Origin: Shinella sp. XGS7
Lineage (GTDB): Bacteria > Pseudomonadota > Gammaproteobacteria > Burkholderiales > Burkholderiaceae_C
Direction of reading: 5' to 3'
DNA length: 64,000 nt
NCBI RefSeq assembly: GCF_020535565.1
Contig: NZ_CP084758.1
Coordinates: 2,321,501 to 2,385,500 of the forward strand
In this document: positions 32,672 through 41,266 of the stretch, piece by piece
Position numbering within the stretch: position 1 is the stretch's first letter
Layout of the letters: every line of letters starts with the position of its first letter
Program-made: the position numbers and the translations under genes
The notes under the pieces: model-generated
Told to the model about the DNA's origin: nothing
The model's input: only the letters and a program-made list of their open reading frames with translations
The model's database searches: none

Positions 32672-33601
32672 ATGCAAGCCTTTCATGCCGACGCCCACAG
32701 CCTGGCCCTGCCGCCGGGCCACCGCTTTCCGCAGAGCAAGTACCGCCTGCTGCGCGAGCAGCTGGAGGCCGACCCGCAGGGCCTGCGCATCCGGGCGGCC
32801 GAGCCTGCCAGCGAGGGCGAGCTGCTGCTGGCCCACACGCCGGACTATGTGGATGCGGTGCTGCAGGGCACGCTCTCGGCCGCCCAGCAGCGCGAGATCG
32901 GCTTTCCCTGGTCGCCCTCCATGGCCCAGCGCTCGCGCTGCTCGGTGGGCGCCACTCTGATGGCGGCGCGCGCCGCCCTGGCCGAGGGCGTGGCCGCCAA
33001 TCTGGCCGGCGGCACCCACCATGCCTATGCGGACAAGGGCTCGGGCTACTGCGTGTTCAACGATGTGGCCGTGGCCGCGCGCCAGATGCAGGCCGAGTGG
33101 CACCGCCAGCGCCGCGAGCTGCTGCGCGTGCTGGTGATCGACCTGGATGTGCACCAGGGCAATGGCACGGCCGCCATCTTTGCCCAGGACAGCACGGTCT
33201 TCACCTTCTCCATGCATGGGGCCAGGAACTTCCCCTTCCGCAAGGAGCCCAGCGATCTGGACGTGGACTTGCCCGACGGCTGCACCGATGAACCCTATCT
33301 GGCCGCCCTGGACGAGGCCCTGGACCAGGTCTGGGCACGCTGGCCCCTGCCGGGCCTGGCCTTCTACCTGGCCGGGGCCGATCCGCATGAGGGGGACCGC
33401 CTGGGCCGGCTGAAGCTGACAACCGAGGGCCTGCGCGAGCGCGACCGGCGCGTCTTCGCGGCCCTGCGCCGCCGCCAGGTGCCGGTGGCCGTGTCCATGG
33501 CCGGCGGCTATGGCCATGAGCTCAGTACCACCGTGGCGGTGCAGGTGAATACCCTGAGGGAAGCCGCGCACAGCTGGGCCGCCTGGCAGGCCGGTGGATG
33601 A
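32672..33601 (+). CDS. Histone-deacetylase-family zinc amidohydrolase
   Basis: 309-residue class II-type HDAC-like deacetylase. It has the His-His pair in GGTHHAYADKGSGYCVFND, zinc ligands in DLDVHQGNGT (Asp, His) and AGADPHEGDRLG (second Asp), and a C-terminal SMAGGYGHE in place of the usual Tyr-bearing GGY loop. Bacterial members act on acetylated polyamines or small molecules, sometimes on proteins; the substrate here is unknown. It overlaps the thioesterase gene by four bases, so it is the first gene of an apparent operon running to the antiporter gene. Confidence 0.92.
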   Translation: MQAFHADAHSLALPPGHRFPQSKYRLLREQLEADPQGLRIRAAEPASEGELLLAHTPDYVDAVLQGTLSAAQQREIGFPWSPSMAQRSRCSVGATLMAARAALAEGVAANLAGGTHHAYADKGSGYCVFNDVAVAARQMQAEWHRQRRELLRVLVIDLDVHQGNGTAAIFAQDSTVFTFSMHGARNFPFRKEPSDLDVDLPDGCTDEPYLAALDEALDQVWARWPLPGLAFYLAGADPHEGDRLGRLKLTTEGLRERDRRVFAALRRRQVPVAVSMAGGYGHELSTTVAVQVNTLREAAHSWAAWQAGG

Positions 33602-34074
33602 AAGAATCGGAGCCCATGAGCAGCGCGCCCACCTCCTCTCGACCCCAGGCCCAGGGCCGCGCCGCCTTTGCGCGCTTCGTGCCCCTGTCCACCCGCTGGA
33701 TGGACAACGACATCTACGGCCACCTCAACAACGTTATCTACTACAGCCTCTTCGACACCGCGGTGAATCAGTACCTGATCGAGCAGGGCGCGCTGGACAT
33801 CCATGGTGGCGCCGTGATCGGCCTGGTGGTGGAGACGCACTGCAACTTCTTCGCATCCCTGGCCTTCCCGCAGCGCATCGAGGCCGGCCTGCGCGTGGCG
33901 CAGCTGGGTCGCTCCAGCGTGCGCTACGAGATCGGTCTCTTCGCCGAGGGCGAGCCCCTGTCCGCCGCCTGCGGCCATTTCGTCCATGTCTATGTGGAGC
34001 GCGAGAGCCGCCGGCCGGTGGCTGCGCTGCCGCCCGCCACCCTGAATGCCCTGAAAGGACTGCAACTGCCATGA
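33598..34074 (+). CDS. Acyl-CoA thioesterase, 4HBT family
   Basis: 158-residue hot-dog-fold thioesterase. The 4HBT signature is visible as RWMDNDIYGHLNNVIYYSLF, with the catalytic Asp in the D-x-Y-GH-N pattern, followed by VVETHCNFFASLAFPQRIEAG. Start: the ATG at 33598 overlaps the HDAC stop (ATGA); the ATG at 33616 (MSSAPTSS) is an alternative. Its stop overlaps the nitroreductase gene by four bases. The substrate is probably a medium or aromatic acyl-CoA, not determined. Confidence 0.92.
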   Translation: MKESEPMSSAPTSSRPQAQGRAAFARFVPLSTRWMDNDIYGHLNNVIYYSLFDTAVNQYLIEQGALDIHGGAVIGLVVETHCNFFASLAFPQRIEAGLRVAQLGRSSVRYEIGLFAEGEPLSAACGHFVHVYVERESRRPVAALPPATLNALKGLQLP

Positions 34075-34793
34075 GCTCGTTCTCCGCCTTCGAGTCGCCC
34101 GACAGCGCCGCCACCGCCGCCATCAAGGCCGCCATCGAGACCCGGCATTCCATGCGCGCCTACCTGCCGCGCCCGGTGGAGCGGGCCCTGATCGAAGACA
34201 TCCTGCGCACCGCCTCGCGGGCGCCCTCGGGCACCAACACCCAGCCCTGGCAGGTGCATGTACTCACCGGCGCGGCCAAGGCGCGGCTCTCGCAGCGCAT
34301 CACGGCCGCCTATGACGACCCGGAGGAGCTGGCCACCCATGGCGAGGAGTACGCCTACTACCCGCGCGAATGGGTCTCGCCCTATATCGACCGCCGCCGC
34401 AAGGTGGGCTGGGATCTCTACGGCCTGCTCGGCATCGCCAAGGGCGACAAGCTGCGCATGCACGAGCAGCATGGCCGCAACTACCTCTTCTTCGACGCGC
34501 CGGTGGGCCTGATCTTCACCATAGACCGCGTGATGCAGCAGGGCAGCTGGCTGGACTACGGCATGTTTCTGCAGAACATCATGATCGCGGCGCGGGCCCA
34601 CGGCCTGCACACCTGCCCGCAGGCCGCCTTTACCCAGTTCCACCGCCTGATCGCCGAGGAACTGGCGCTGGCGCCCGAGCAGCAGCTGGTCTGCGGCATG
34701 GCCCTGGGCTATGCCGATCCGGCCGCGGTGGAAAACAGCCTGGTCACCGAGCGCGAGCCGGTGGCCGGCTTCGCCCGCTTCCTGGATCGCTGA
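34071..34793 (+). CDS. Nitroreductase-family FMN oxidoreductase
   Basis: 240-residue FMN enzyme. The N-terminal FMN-phosphate arginine lies in ETRHSMRAYLPRPVE and the FMN site in SRAPSGTNTQPWQVHVL. YGMFLQNIMIAARAHGLHT and the C-terminal GMALGYADP complete the family pattern. Members reduce nitro groups, quinones or enoates with NAD(P)H. Start at 34071 is coupled to the thioesterase. The three-gene run suggests a pathway on a nitro- or acyl-substituted compound, but no substrate can be named. Confidence 0.93.
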   Translation: MSSFSAFESPDSAATAAIKAAIETRHSMRAYLPRPVERALIEDILRTASRAPSGTNTQPWQVHVLTGAAKARLSQRITAAYDDPEELATHGEEYAYYPREWVSPYIDRRRKVGWDLYGLLGIAKGDKLRMHEQHGRNYLFFDAPVGLIFTIDRVMQQGSWLDYGMFLQNIMIAARAHGLHTCPQAAFTQFHRLIAEELALAPEQQLVCGMALGYADPAAVENSLVTEREPVAGFARFLDR

Positions 34794-34831
34794 TCCCCTC
34801 CATCCCCGAAGAAGAACAAGTCGCTCGCACC

Positions 34832-36232
34832 ATGAGGTCCCTCGCTCTCTCCCTGGCCCTGCTGGGCCTGGCCAGCCCCGCGCTGGCCGCCGATCTGGAC
34901 GGCCGCGCCTTCGGCGTGCTCTGGGGCCTGCCCTTCGCCGGCATGCTGCTGTCCATCGCCATCCTGCCCCTGGCCGCGCCCAGGCTCTGGCACCACCACT
35001 TCGGCAAGATCGCCGCCGGCTGGGCCCTGGCCTTTGTGCTGCCGTTCGCCGCGAGCCAGGGCCTGGGCGCCACGGCCGGCGTGCTGGCCCATGCCCTGCT
35101 GGCCGAGTACCTGCCCTTCATCATCCTGCTCACCGCGCTCTTCACCACGGCGGGGGGCATCTATGTGCGCGGCAATCTGCACGGCAGCCCGGCGCTGAAC
35201 GCCGGCCTGATGGCCATCGGCGCGGTGCTGGCCAGCTTCATGGGCACCACCGGCGCTTCCATGCTGATGGTGCGGCCCCTGATTCGCGCCAATGACAACC
35301 GCCGGCACAACGCCCATGTGCTGGTCTTCTTCATCTTCATCGTCAGCAATGCGGGCGGTTCGCTCACGCCCCTGGGGGATCCGCCGCTCTTCCTGGGCTT
35401 TCTGAAGGGCGTGGACTTCTTCTGGACGGTCAAGCACATCTTCCCCGAGACCCTGTTCCTGATCGGCGCCCTGCTGGCGATCTTCTATGTGATCGACAGC
35501 TGGTACTACCGCCGCGAGGGCGTGGTCAAGCAAGACCCGACCCCGGACACCGCCAGCTTCGGCATCGAGGGCGGCATCAACTTCCTGCCCCTGGCTGCCG
35601 TGGTGGGCCTGGTGCTGATGAGCGGGCTCTGGAAGCCCGGCATCAGCTTCCATGTGCTGGGCACCGAGGTGGAGCTGCAGTCGCTCTTGCGCGATGTGCT
35701 GCTGGTGGCCGTGACCTTCTGGTCCCTGGCCATCACGCCGCGCGCCCTGCGCGAGAAGAACCAGTTCTCCTGGGGCCCCATGCAGGAGGTGGCCAAGCTC
35801 TTCATCGGCATCTTCCTGACCATGGTGCCGGTGCTGGCCATGCTCAAGGCCGGGGAGCAGGGCGCCTTCGCGGCCGTCACCCGCGCCGTCACCGGGCCCG
35901 AGGGGCAGCCCCTGCCCTGGGCCTATTTCTGGTTCAGCGGCGTGCTCTCTTCCTTCCTGGACAACGCGCCCACCTACCTGGTCTTCTTCAATCTGGCCGG
36001 CGGTGATCCGCAGCTGCTGATGACGACCCTGGCGCCCACCCTGGCCGCCATCTCGGCCGGCTCGGTCTTCATGGGGGCCAACAGCTATATCGGCAATGCG
36101 CCCAACTTCATGGTCAAGGCCATTGCCGAGGACCGGGGTGTGAAGATGCCCAGCTTCTTTGGCTATATGGTCTGGTCGGGCGCGGTGCTGATCCCGCTCT
36201 TCCTGCTGATGACCCTGATCTGGTTCCGCTGA
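34832..36232 (+). CDS. NhaD/CitMHS-like sodium:proton antiporter
   Basis: 466-residue polytopic membrane protein of the ion-transporter (NhaD/ArsB) superfamily, with a cleavable-looking leader (about 1-20, LASPALAA) and about 12 membrane segments. The half-site signatures are ASFMGTTGASMLMVRPLIRAN, split here as residues near 135-155, with NAGGSLTPLGDPPLFLGF and the second-half SSFLDNAPTYLVFFNLAGG. Both halves carry the conserved Asp/Asn. Na+/H+ exchange is the usual annotation; a carboxylate substrate cannot be excluded. It starts 38 bp after the nitroreductase gene. Confidence 0.85.
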   Translation: MRSLALSLALLGLASPALAADLDGRAFGVLWGLPFAGMLLSIAILPLAAPRLWHHHFGKIAAGWALAFVLPFAASQGLGATAGVLAHALLAEYLPFIILLTALFTTAGGIYVRGNLHGSPALNAGLMAIGAVLASFMGTTGASMLMVRPLIRANDNRRHNAHVLVFFIFIVSNAGGSLTPLGDPPLFLGFLKGVDFFWTVKHIFPETLFLIGALLAIFYVIDSWYYRREGVVKQDPTPDTASFGIEGGINFLPLAAVVGLVLMSGLWKPGISFHVLGTEVELQSLLRDVLLVAVTFWSLAITPRALREKNQFSWGPMQEVAKLFIGIFLTMVPVLAMLKAGEQGAFAAVTRAVTGPEGQPLPWAYFWFSGVLSSFLDNAPTYLVFFNLAGGDPQLLMTTLAPTLAAISAGSVFMGANSYIGNAPNFMVKAIAEDRGVKMPSFFGYMVWSGAVLIPLFLLMTLIWFR

Positions 36233-36257
36233 TGATCCGCGCCGCAAGGAGAATCCC

Positions 36258-37256
36258 ATGAGCAAGCCCCGCGTGCTGGTGGCCCGCCAGACCTTCGACG
36301 ACGCGATCGCGCGCCTGCGCGAGCATTTCGAGGTCGAGGTGAACGAGGACGACAGCGTCTGGCCCCAGGCCGAGCTGATACGCCGGCTGCAGGGCATGCA
36401 GGGCGTCTACATCACCGGCTCCGAGAAGATCGACGCCACCCTGCTGGACGCCTGCCCCGCGCTGCGGGCCGTCTGCAGCATGGCCGTGGGCTACAACAAT
36501 ATCGATGTGCCGGCCTGCACCGCGCGCGGCGTGCTGGTCAGCAATGCGCCCGATGTGCTGACCGAGACCACGGCCGATTTCGGCTTCGCCCTGATGATGG
36601 CCACGGCCCGACGCATCAGCGAGAGCGAGCACTTTCTGCGCCGCGGCGAGTGGCACAAATGGAGCTACGACATGTTTGCCGGCACCGATGTGCACGGCAG
36701 CACCCTGGGCATCCTGGGCATGGGCCGCATCGGTCAGGCCATCGCCCGCCGCGGCCATCTGGGCTTTGGCATGTCCGTGATCTATCACAACCGCAGCCGC
36801 CTGGTGCCCGAGCTGGAGGCGCCGCTGGGTGCGCGCTGGGTGGAGAAGGACGCGCTGCTGCAGCAGGCCGACCATCTGGTGATCGTGGTGCCCTACAGCC
36901 CCGCCTCGCACCACGCCATCGCCGCCCGCGAGCTGGCGCTGATGAAGCCCAGTGCAACGCTGACCAATATCGCCCGTGGCGGCGTGGTGGACGATGCCGC
37001 CCTGGCCGAGGCCCTGGCCGCGCGTCGCATCGCGGCCGCGGGCCTGGACGTGTTCGAGGGCGAGCCCCAGGTCCATCCGGCCCTGCTGAGCGTGCCCAAT
37101 GTGGTGCTCACCCCGCACATCGCCAGCGCCTCCATCCCCACGCGCCGGGCCATGAGCCATCTGGCCGTGGACAACCTGATCGCGACACTGCTGGGCGGAC
37201 GTCCGCCTAGCGCACTGAATCCCGAGGTGCTTGACGCGCAGCGGGGCAGAGCCTGA
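36258..37256 (+). CDS. D-isomer-specific 2-hydroxyacid dehydrogenase (glyoxylate/hydroxypyruvate reductase-like)
   Basis: 332-residue NAD(P)H-dependent reductase. The Rossmann motif is LGILGMGRIGQAIARRG (near residues 150-166). Catalytic residues are the Arg in NIARGGVVDD, the Glu in FEGEPQVHP and the His in LTPHIASAS. The overall pattern fits GhrB-like glyoxylate/hydroxypyruvate reductase or D-glycerate dehydrogenase. Start at 36258 is preceded by AAGGAGA. It follows the antiporter by 25 bp and may be the last gene of that run. Confidence 0.93.
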   Translation: MSKPRVLVARQTFDDAIARLREHFEVEVNEDDSVWPQAELIRRLQGMQGVYITGSEKIDATLLDACPALRAVCSMAVGYNNIDVPACTARGVLVSNAPDVLTETTADFGFALMMATARRISESEHFLRRGEWHKWSYDMFAGTDVHGSTLGILGMGRIGQAIARRGHLGFGMSVIYHNRSRLVPELEAPLGARWVEKDALLQQADHLVIVVPYSPASHHAIAARELALMKPSATLTNIARGGVVDDAALAEALAARRIAAAGLDVFEGEPQVHPALLSVPNVVLTPHIASASIPTRRAMSHLAVDNLIATLLGGRPPSALNPEVLDAQRGRA

Positions 37257-37432
37257 CATATTCCCGGTATGCGGCACTTCATGAGCGCGCCAGCTCTGTA
37301 AGCAGACGTTAAATACGCCCCACGAAGCGCGGACCGGCCTGCGGGGCCAGGTCTTGCGTGCGCAGCAAGGGAGTGCGGTCGGGGCGGGTCTTCCCAGGTG
37401 GAAGACGCTCGCCGGCCGGAGAGTGGGGAGTG

Positions 37433-39763
37433 ATGGCGAGCAAGCTCATGCAGGGATGGACGCGCTGGCGCGACTGGGTCTTGGCCCAGCCGGCGCAGCG
37501 GCCGCTGCGCGCGGCCGACATCCAGCTCAGCGCTTTGCGCCTGGTGCTGCTGGCCAGCCTGGCGCTGGCCGCCGTGGTGGGCCTGCATGTGGCCTGGGAG
37601 GGCTGGCAGCGCGACAAGCCCTGGGCGGTGGCCATCGTGGGCGCCATCGTGCTGCTGCTGGCGGGGGCTGCGAGCCAGACCCGCCGTACGGGACGCGCCG
37701 GCGCGCTGTGGTTGCTGGTCGCGATCTATCTGGCTGGTTTCGCCATCACCGCCTCCACCGGCAGCCAGCCCGCGCTCTCGCGCCTGGGCTATGTGCTGTG
37801 CTATGCCGCGCCCATGCTGGCGGGCCTGCTGGTGGCCTGGCCCCTGGCTCTGGGGCTGATGCTCTTCAACACCCTGCTCTTCGGGCTCTCGCTGAGCGGC
37901 TGGGAGGCGCCCCAGCTGCCCGACCAGCAGGTGCGCCTGCCCCTGTCCCAGGCCTATGTGCATGGTGCGCTCTACCTCTTCTTCAACCTCTGTCTGCCCC
38001 TGGCCATGTTCCGCGTGGTGGCGGGCATGCGGCGGGTGGAGCGCAAGCTGCGCGGCTGGCGGCACCTCAGCGAACAGGTTTTCCATGTGGCCAGCGGCCC
38101 CACCCTGGTCTGTGACGATCATGGCCGGGTGCTCCGCTGCAACAAGCCTTTCCTGGCCCTGTGCGGCTACCAGAAGGAGCAGGAGCTGCGCGGGCGCAGC
38201 CTGGCCGAGCTCTTCGAGGACGCCGAGGGTGGCGACGGCGCCTGGCGCAGCCAGCCCGGTCTGCGCTGGCGCCTGGCCGAGCGGCTGGCCACCCGGGGCG
38301 GCAGCCGCGAGCTGACCCTGCGCTCGGTGCGTAGCCTGGGCCATCGCCTGTGCGCCTACGCTTTTGACGATGTGACCGAGCTGCGCCGTGTGCAGGCCGA
38401 TCTGGCCGCCTCGGTGCGCCGCGAGGCCTGGGCCACCTGGCATGACCCGCTCACCGGTCTGCCCAACCGGGCACGCTGCATCCAGCAGCTCGATGCTCAG
38501 CTGAGCCAGGGCACGCCGGGTCTGGCCCTGCTGAGCCTGCGCCTGTGCAATCTGCGCCAGCTCAATGCGCGCTACGGCGTGCCGGCGGGCGATGCGCTGC
38601 TGCGCGACTTTGTGGCCGCGCTGCGCCGCCTGCTGCCGCCGGGCGCCCAGGCGGCGCGGGTGCGGGGCTCGGTGATTGCGGTGTTGCTGCCCGGCCAGCG
38701 CGGCGAGCGCGAGGCCCTGGCCGAGGTGCAGCGCCTGCGTCGGGCCCTGCCCCTGCAGGCCGAGACCGCGCGCCAGGCCGTGCTGCTGGACCTGGCCTGC
38801 GGCCTGGTGCTGGCCGAGGAGCTGCGCGCCCAGCATCCCGAGGCCGATGGCGCCGAGCTGCTGCGCTGCAGCGAGCTGGCCCTGGACATGGCGCAGGACC
38901 CGCGCTGGCGCGAGGGCAGCGAGGGCCTGCTGCTCTTCAACGCCCAGACGGCTCAGGGCATGGCCCGCAGCATGGCCATCGAGGCCGAGCTGCCCCAGGC
39001 CCTGGCGGGCGATCAGCTGCACCTGCTCTACCAGCCGCAGCGCGATGTGCGCGGTGGCCTGCTGGGCTTCGAGGTGCTGGTGCGCTGGAACAGCCCCGCC
39101 CTGGGCGCGGTGCCGCCGGCCGAGTTCATTCCGGTGGCCGAGGCCTGCGGCCTGGTGGGCGGCATCACCGACTGGGTGCTGGACGCCGCCTGCGCCCAGC
39201 TGGCCCAGTGGCGCCGCGAGCTGGACCCGGACCGGCCCCTGCCGCGCCTGGCGGTCAATCTCTCGGCCCATGATCTGGAGCGCGAGGGCTTCGAGCAGCA
39301 GCTGATGCACTGCCTGGCCCGCCACCGCGTGCGGCCGGCCGAGCTGGAGCTGGAGGTCACGGAGTCGGCCCTGGCCCGCCATCCGGCGCGCGCCCTGGCC
39401 CAGCTGCGGCGCCTGCATGGGGCGGGCCTGCGCATTGCCATCGACGACTTCGGCACCGGCTACTCCTCCCTGGCCAAGCTGGTGGACCTGCCCATCGATG
39501 TGCTCAAGATCGACCGCAGCTTCCTGCGCGACCTGCCCGGCGATGCGCGCCGCGAGCGGGTGGTGGACTCCATGATCTCCCTGGCCCGCAGCCTGCGCCT
39601 GGAGGTGCTGGCCGAGGGCGTCGAGACCGAGGACCAGCATCACTATCTGCGTGCGCTGGGCGTGCACGGCCTGCAGGGCTGGCTCTTTGGCCGACCGCGT
39701 CCGGCGGCGCACTGGCTGCCCCTGCTGCGCCGCGAGGGCGCTGCGCAGCCCGAGCCCGCCTGA
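37433..39763 (+). CDS. Membrane c-di-GMP phosphodiesterase with degenerate GGDEF and EAL domains
   Basis: 776-residue protein. About six N-terminal membrane helices (MASE-like, residues about 30-200) are followed by a PAS-like region (about 220-330), a GGDEF-type domain and an EAL domain. The GGDEF keeps DPLTGLPNR (338-346) but the GGDEF loop is replaced by VRGSVIAVLL, so cyclase activity should be absent. The EAL domain looks active: EVL in FEVLVRW (Glu547), DDFGTGYSS (about 671), KIDRSF, and EGVET. I chose the ATG at 37433, with GGGGAG upstream. It would hydrolyse c-di-GMP in response to a membrane or PAS signal. Confidence 0.9.
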   Translation: MASKLMQGWTRWRDWVLAQPAQRPLRAADIQLSALRLVLLASLALAAVVGLHVAWEGWQRDKPWAVAIVGAIVLLLAGAASQTRRTGRAGALWLLVAIYLAGFAITASTGSQPALSRLGYVLCYAAPMLAGLLVAWPLALGLMLFNTLLFGLSLSGWEAPQLPDQQVRLPLSQAYVHGALYLFFNLCLPLAMFRVVAGMRRVERKLRGWRHLSEQVFHVASGPTLVCDDHGRVLRCNKPFLALCGYQKEQELRGRSLAELFEDAEGGDGAWRSQPGLRWRLAERLATRGGSRELTLRSVRSLGHRLCAYAFDDVTELRRVQADLAASVRREAWATWHDPLTGLPNRARCIQQLDAQLSQGTPGLALLSLRLCNLRQLNARYGVPAGDALLRDFVAALRRLLPPGAQAARVRGSVIAVLLPGQRGEREALAEVQRLRRALPLQAETARQAVLLDLACGLVLAEELRAQHPEADGAELLRCSELALDMAQDPRWREGSEGLLLFNAQTAQGMARSMAIEAELPQALAGDQLHLLYQPQRDVRGGLLGFEVLVRWNSPALGAVPPAEFIPVAEACGLVGGITDWVLDAACAQLAQWRRELDPDRPLPRLAVNLSAHDLEREGFEQQLMHCLARHRVRPAELELEVTESALARHPARALAQLRRLHGAGLRIAIDDFGTGYSSLAKLVDLPIDVLKIDRSFLRDLPGDARRERVVDSMISLARSLRLEVLAEGVETEDQHHYLRALGVHGLQGWLFGRPRPAAHWLPLLRREGAAQPEPA

Positions 39764-39805
39764 AGCCCCTCCCGCCACCGCGACCCGGCCTGAGACAATG
39801 GCCGC

Positions 39806-41266
39806 ATGAGTCTTGTCGAAGCCTTGATGCTGGGCCTGCTGGCCCTGGTGCTGCTCCTGCTGATCCTGATCTGGACGCGCCTGCGCGGCGCCGATGCCAG
39901 CGCCGAACTGGCCCCCTTGCTGAGCCAGAGCGGGGAGCGCCTGGACCGGCTGGACCGCGATCTGCGCGATGAGCTGGCCCGCAGCAGCGGCGGCACCCGC
40001 CAGGAGCTGCTGGCCACCCTGGCCCAGTTCCAGCAGAGCCTGCTGGCCCAGGGCGGCGATGTGGCCCGTACCCAGAACGAGCAGATCGACAGCTTCCGCG
40101 TGCAGCTGGCTCAGCTGCAGCAGGCCCTGGGCGCTCAGGCGCTGGCGGCGCGCGAGTCGCAGGACGCGGCCGGTGCTCGCCTGTCCAGCACCCTGGCGGA
40201 GCAGCTGCAGCTGCTGGGCCAGCGCCAGGAGCAGCGCCTGACCCAGGTGCAGGCGGCGGTGGACCAGCGCCTGACCGTGGTGCAAGCCGCTGTGGATCAG
40301 CGGCTGGGTGCCATCCAGCAGGACAACGAGAAGAAGCTGGAGCAGATGCGCGCCACCGTGGACGAGAAGCTGCAGGCCACGCTGGAGCAGCGCCTGGGCG
40401 AAAGCTTCAAGCAGGTGGCCGAGCGTCTGGAGCAGGTCTACCGCGGCCTGGGCGAGATGCAGAACCTGGCACGCGATGTGGGCTCGCTCAACCGCGTGCT
40501 CAGCAATGTGAAGACGCGCGGCATCTTTGGCGAGGTGCAGCTGGCCGGCCTGCTGGAGCAGGTCTTCACCCCCGAGCAGTACGCGGCCAATGTGGCCACC
40601 CTGCCGGGCAGCAGCGAGCGGGTGGAGTTTGCGATCCGCCTGCCGGGCCAGCGCGACGACGGCCAGCCCCTGTGGCTGCCCATTGATGCCAAGTTCCCGC
40701 GCGAGGACTACGAGCGCCTGCTCGAGGCCCAGGACCGCGCCGACGCGCCCGCCGCCGAGGCCGCGGCCAAGGCCATCGAGACCCGGCTGCGTCTGGAGGC
40801 CAGGACCATACGCGAGAAGTATGTGGCCCCGCCCCACACCACCGACTTCGCCATCCTCTTCGTGCCCACCGAGGGCCTGTATGCCGAGGCCCTGCGCCGG
40901 CCGGGCCTGCTGGAGGCCCTGCAGCGCGAGCACAAGGTCATGCTCTGCGGCCCCACCACCTTGCTGGCCACCCTGTCCAGCCTGCAGATGGGCTTCCGCA
41001 CCCTGGCGCTGGAGAAGCGCTCGGCCGAGGTCTGGGAGGTGCTGGGCGCGGTCAAGACCGAGTTCGCCAAGTTTGGCGAGGTGCTGGCCAAGACCAAGAA
41101 GAAGCTGGAAGAGGCCGCCAACACCATCGACTCCGCCGAGGTGCGCACCCGCGCCATGACGCGCAAGCTCAAGAGCGTGGAGGCCCTGCCCGAGGAGGGC
41201 GCCCAGAAGCTGCTGCAGCTGGGCCAGGGCGATGACGAGGGCGAAGGCAAAGAGGCCCGCGCCTGA
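39806..41266 (+). CDS. rmuC: DNA recombination protein RmuC
   Basis: 486-residue RmuC: N-terminal membrane helix (about 8-26), a long Gln/Ala/Glu-rich coiled coil (about 40-200) and the RmuC domain with NRVLSNVKTRGIFGEVQL, VEFAIRLPGQ, LPIDAKFPREDYERL and the nuclease-fold-like FVPTEGLYAEAL. In E. coli RmuC limits recombination at inverted repeats. The stop and the start of the downstream MFS gene overlap by one base (TGATG). Confidence 0.96.
   Translation: MSLVEALMLGLLALVLLLLILIWTRLRGADASAELAPLLSQSGERLDRLDRDLRDELARSSGGTRQELLATLAQFQQSLLAQGGDVARTQNEQIDSFRVQLAQLQQALGAQALAARESQDAAGARLSSTLAEQLQLLGQRQEQRLTQVQAAVDQRLTVVQAAVDQRLGAIQQDNEKKLEQMRATVDEKLQATLEQRLGESFKQVAERLEQVYRGLGEMQNLARDVGSLNRVLSNVKTRGIFGEVQLAGLLEQVFTPEQYAANVATLPGSSERVEFAIRLPGQRDDGQPLWLPIDAKFPREDYERLLEAQDRADAPAAEAAAKAIETRLRLEARTIREKYVAPPHTTDFAILFVPTEGLYAEALRRPGLLEALQREHKVMLCGPTTLLATLSSLQMGFRTLALEKRSAEVWEVLGAVKTEFAKFGEVLAKTKKKLEEAANTIDSAEVRTRAMTRKLKSVEALPEEGAQKLLQLGQGDDEGEGKEARA

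Noticed and set aside
36893-40933. A 1346-residue minus-strand open frame
   Set aside because: It is antisense to the EAL protein and RmuC, has Gln/His/Gly-rich low-complexity composition with no motif, and results from the lack of stops in high-GC DNA.
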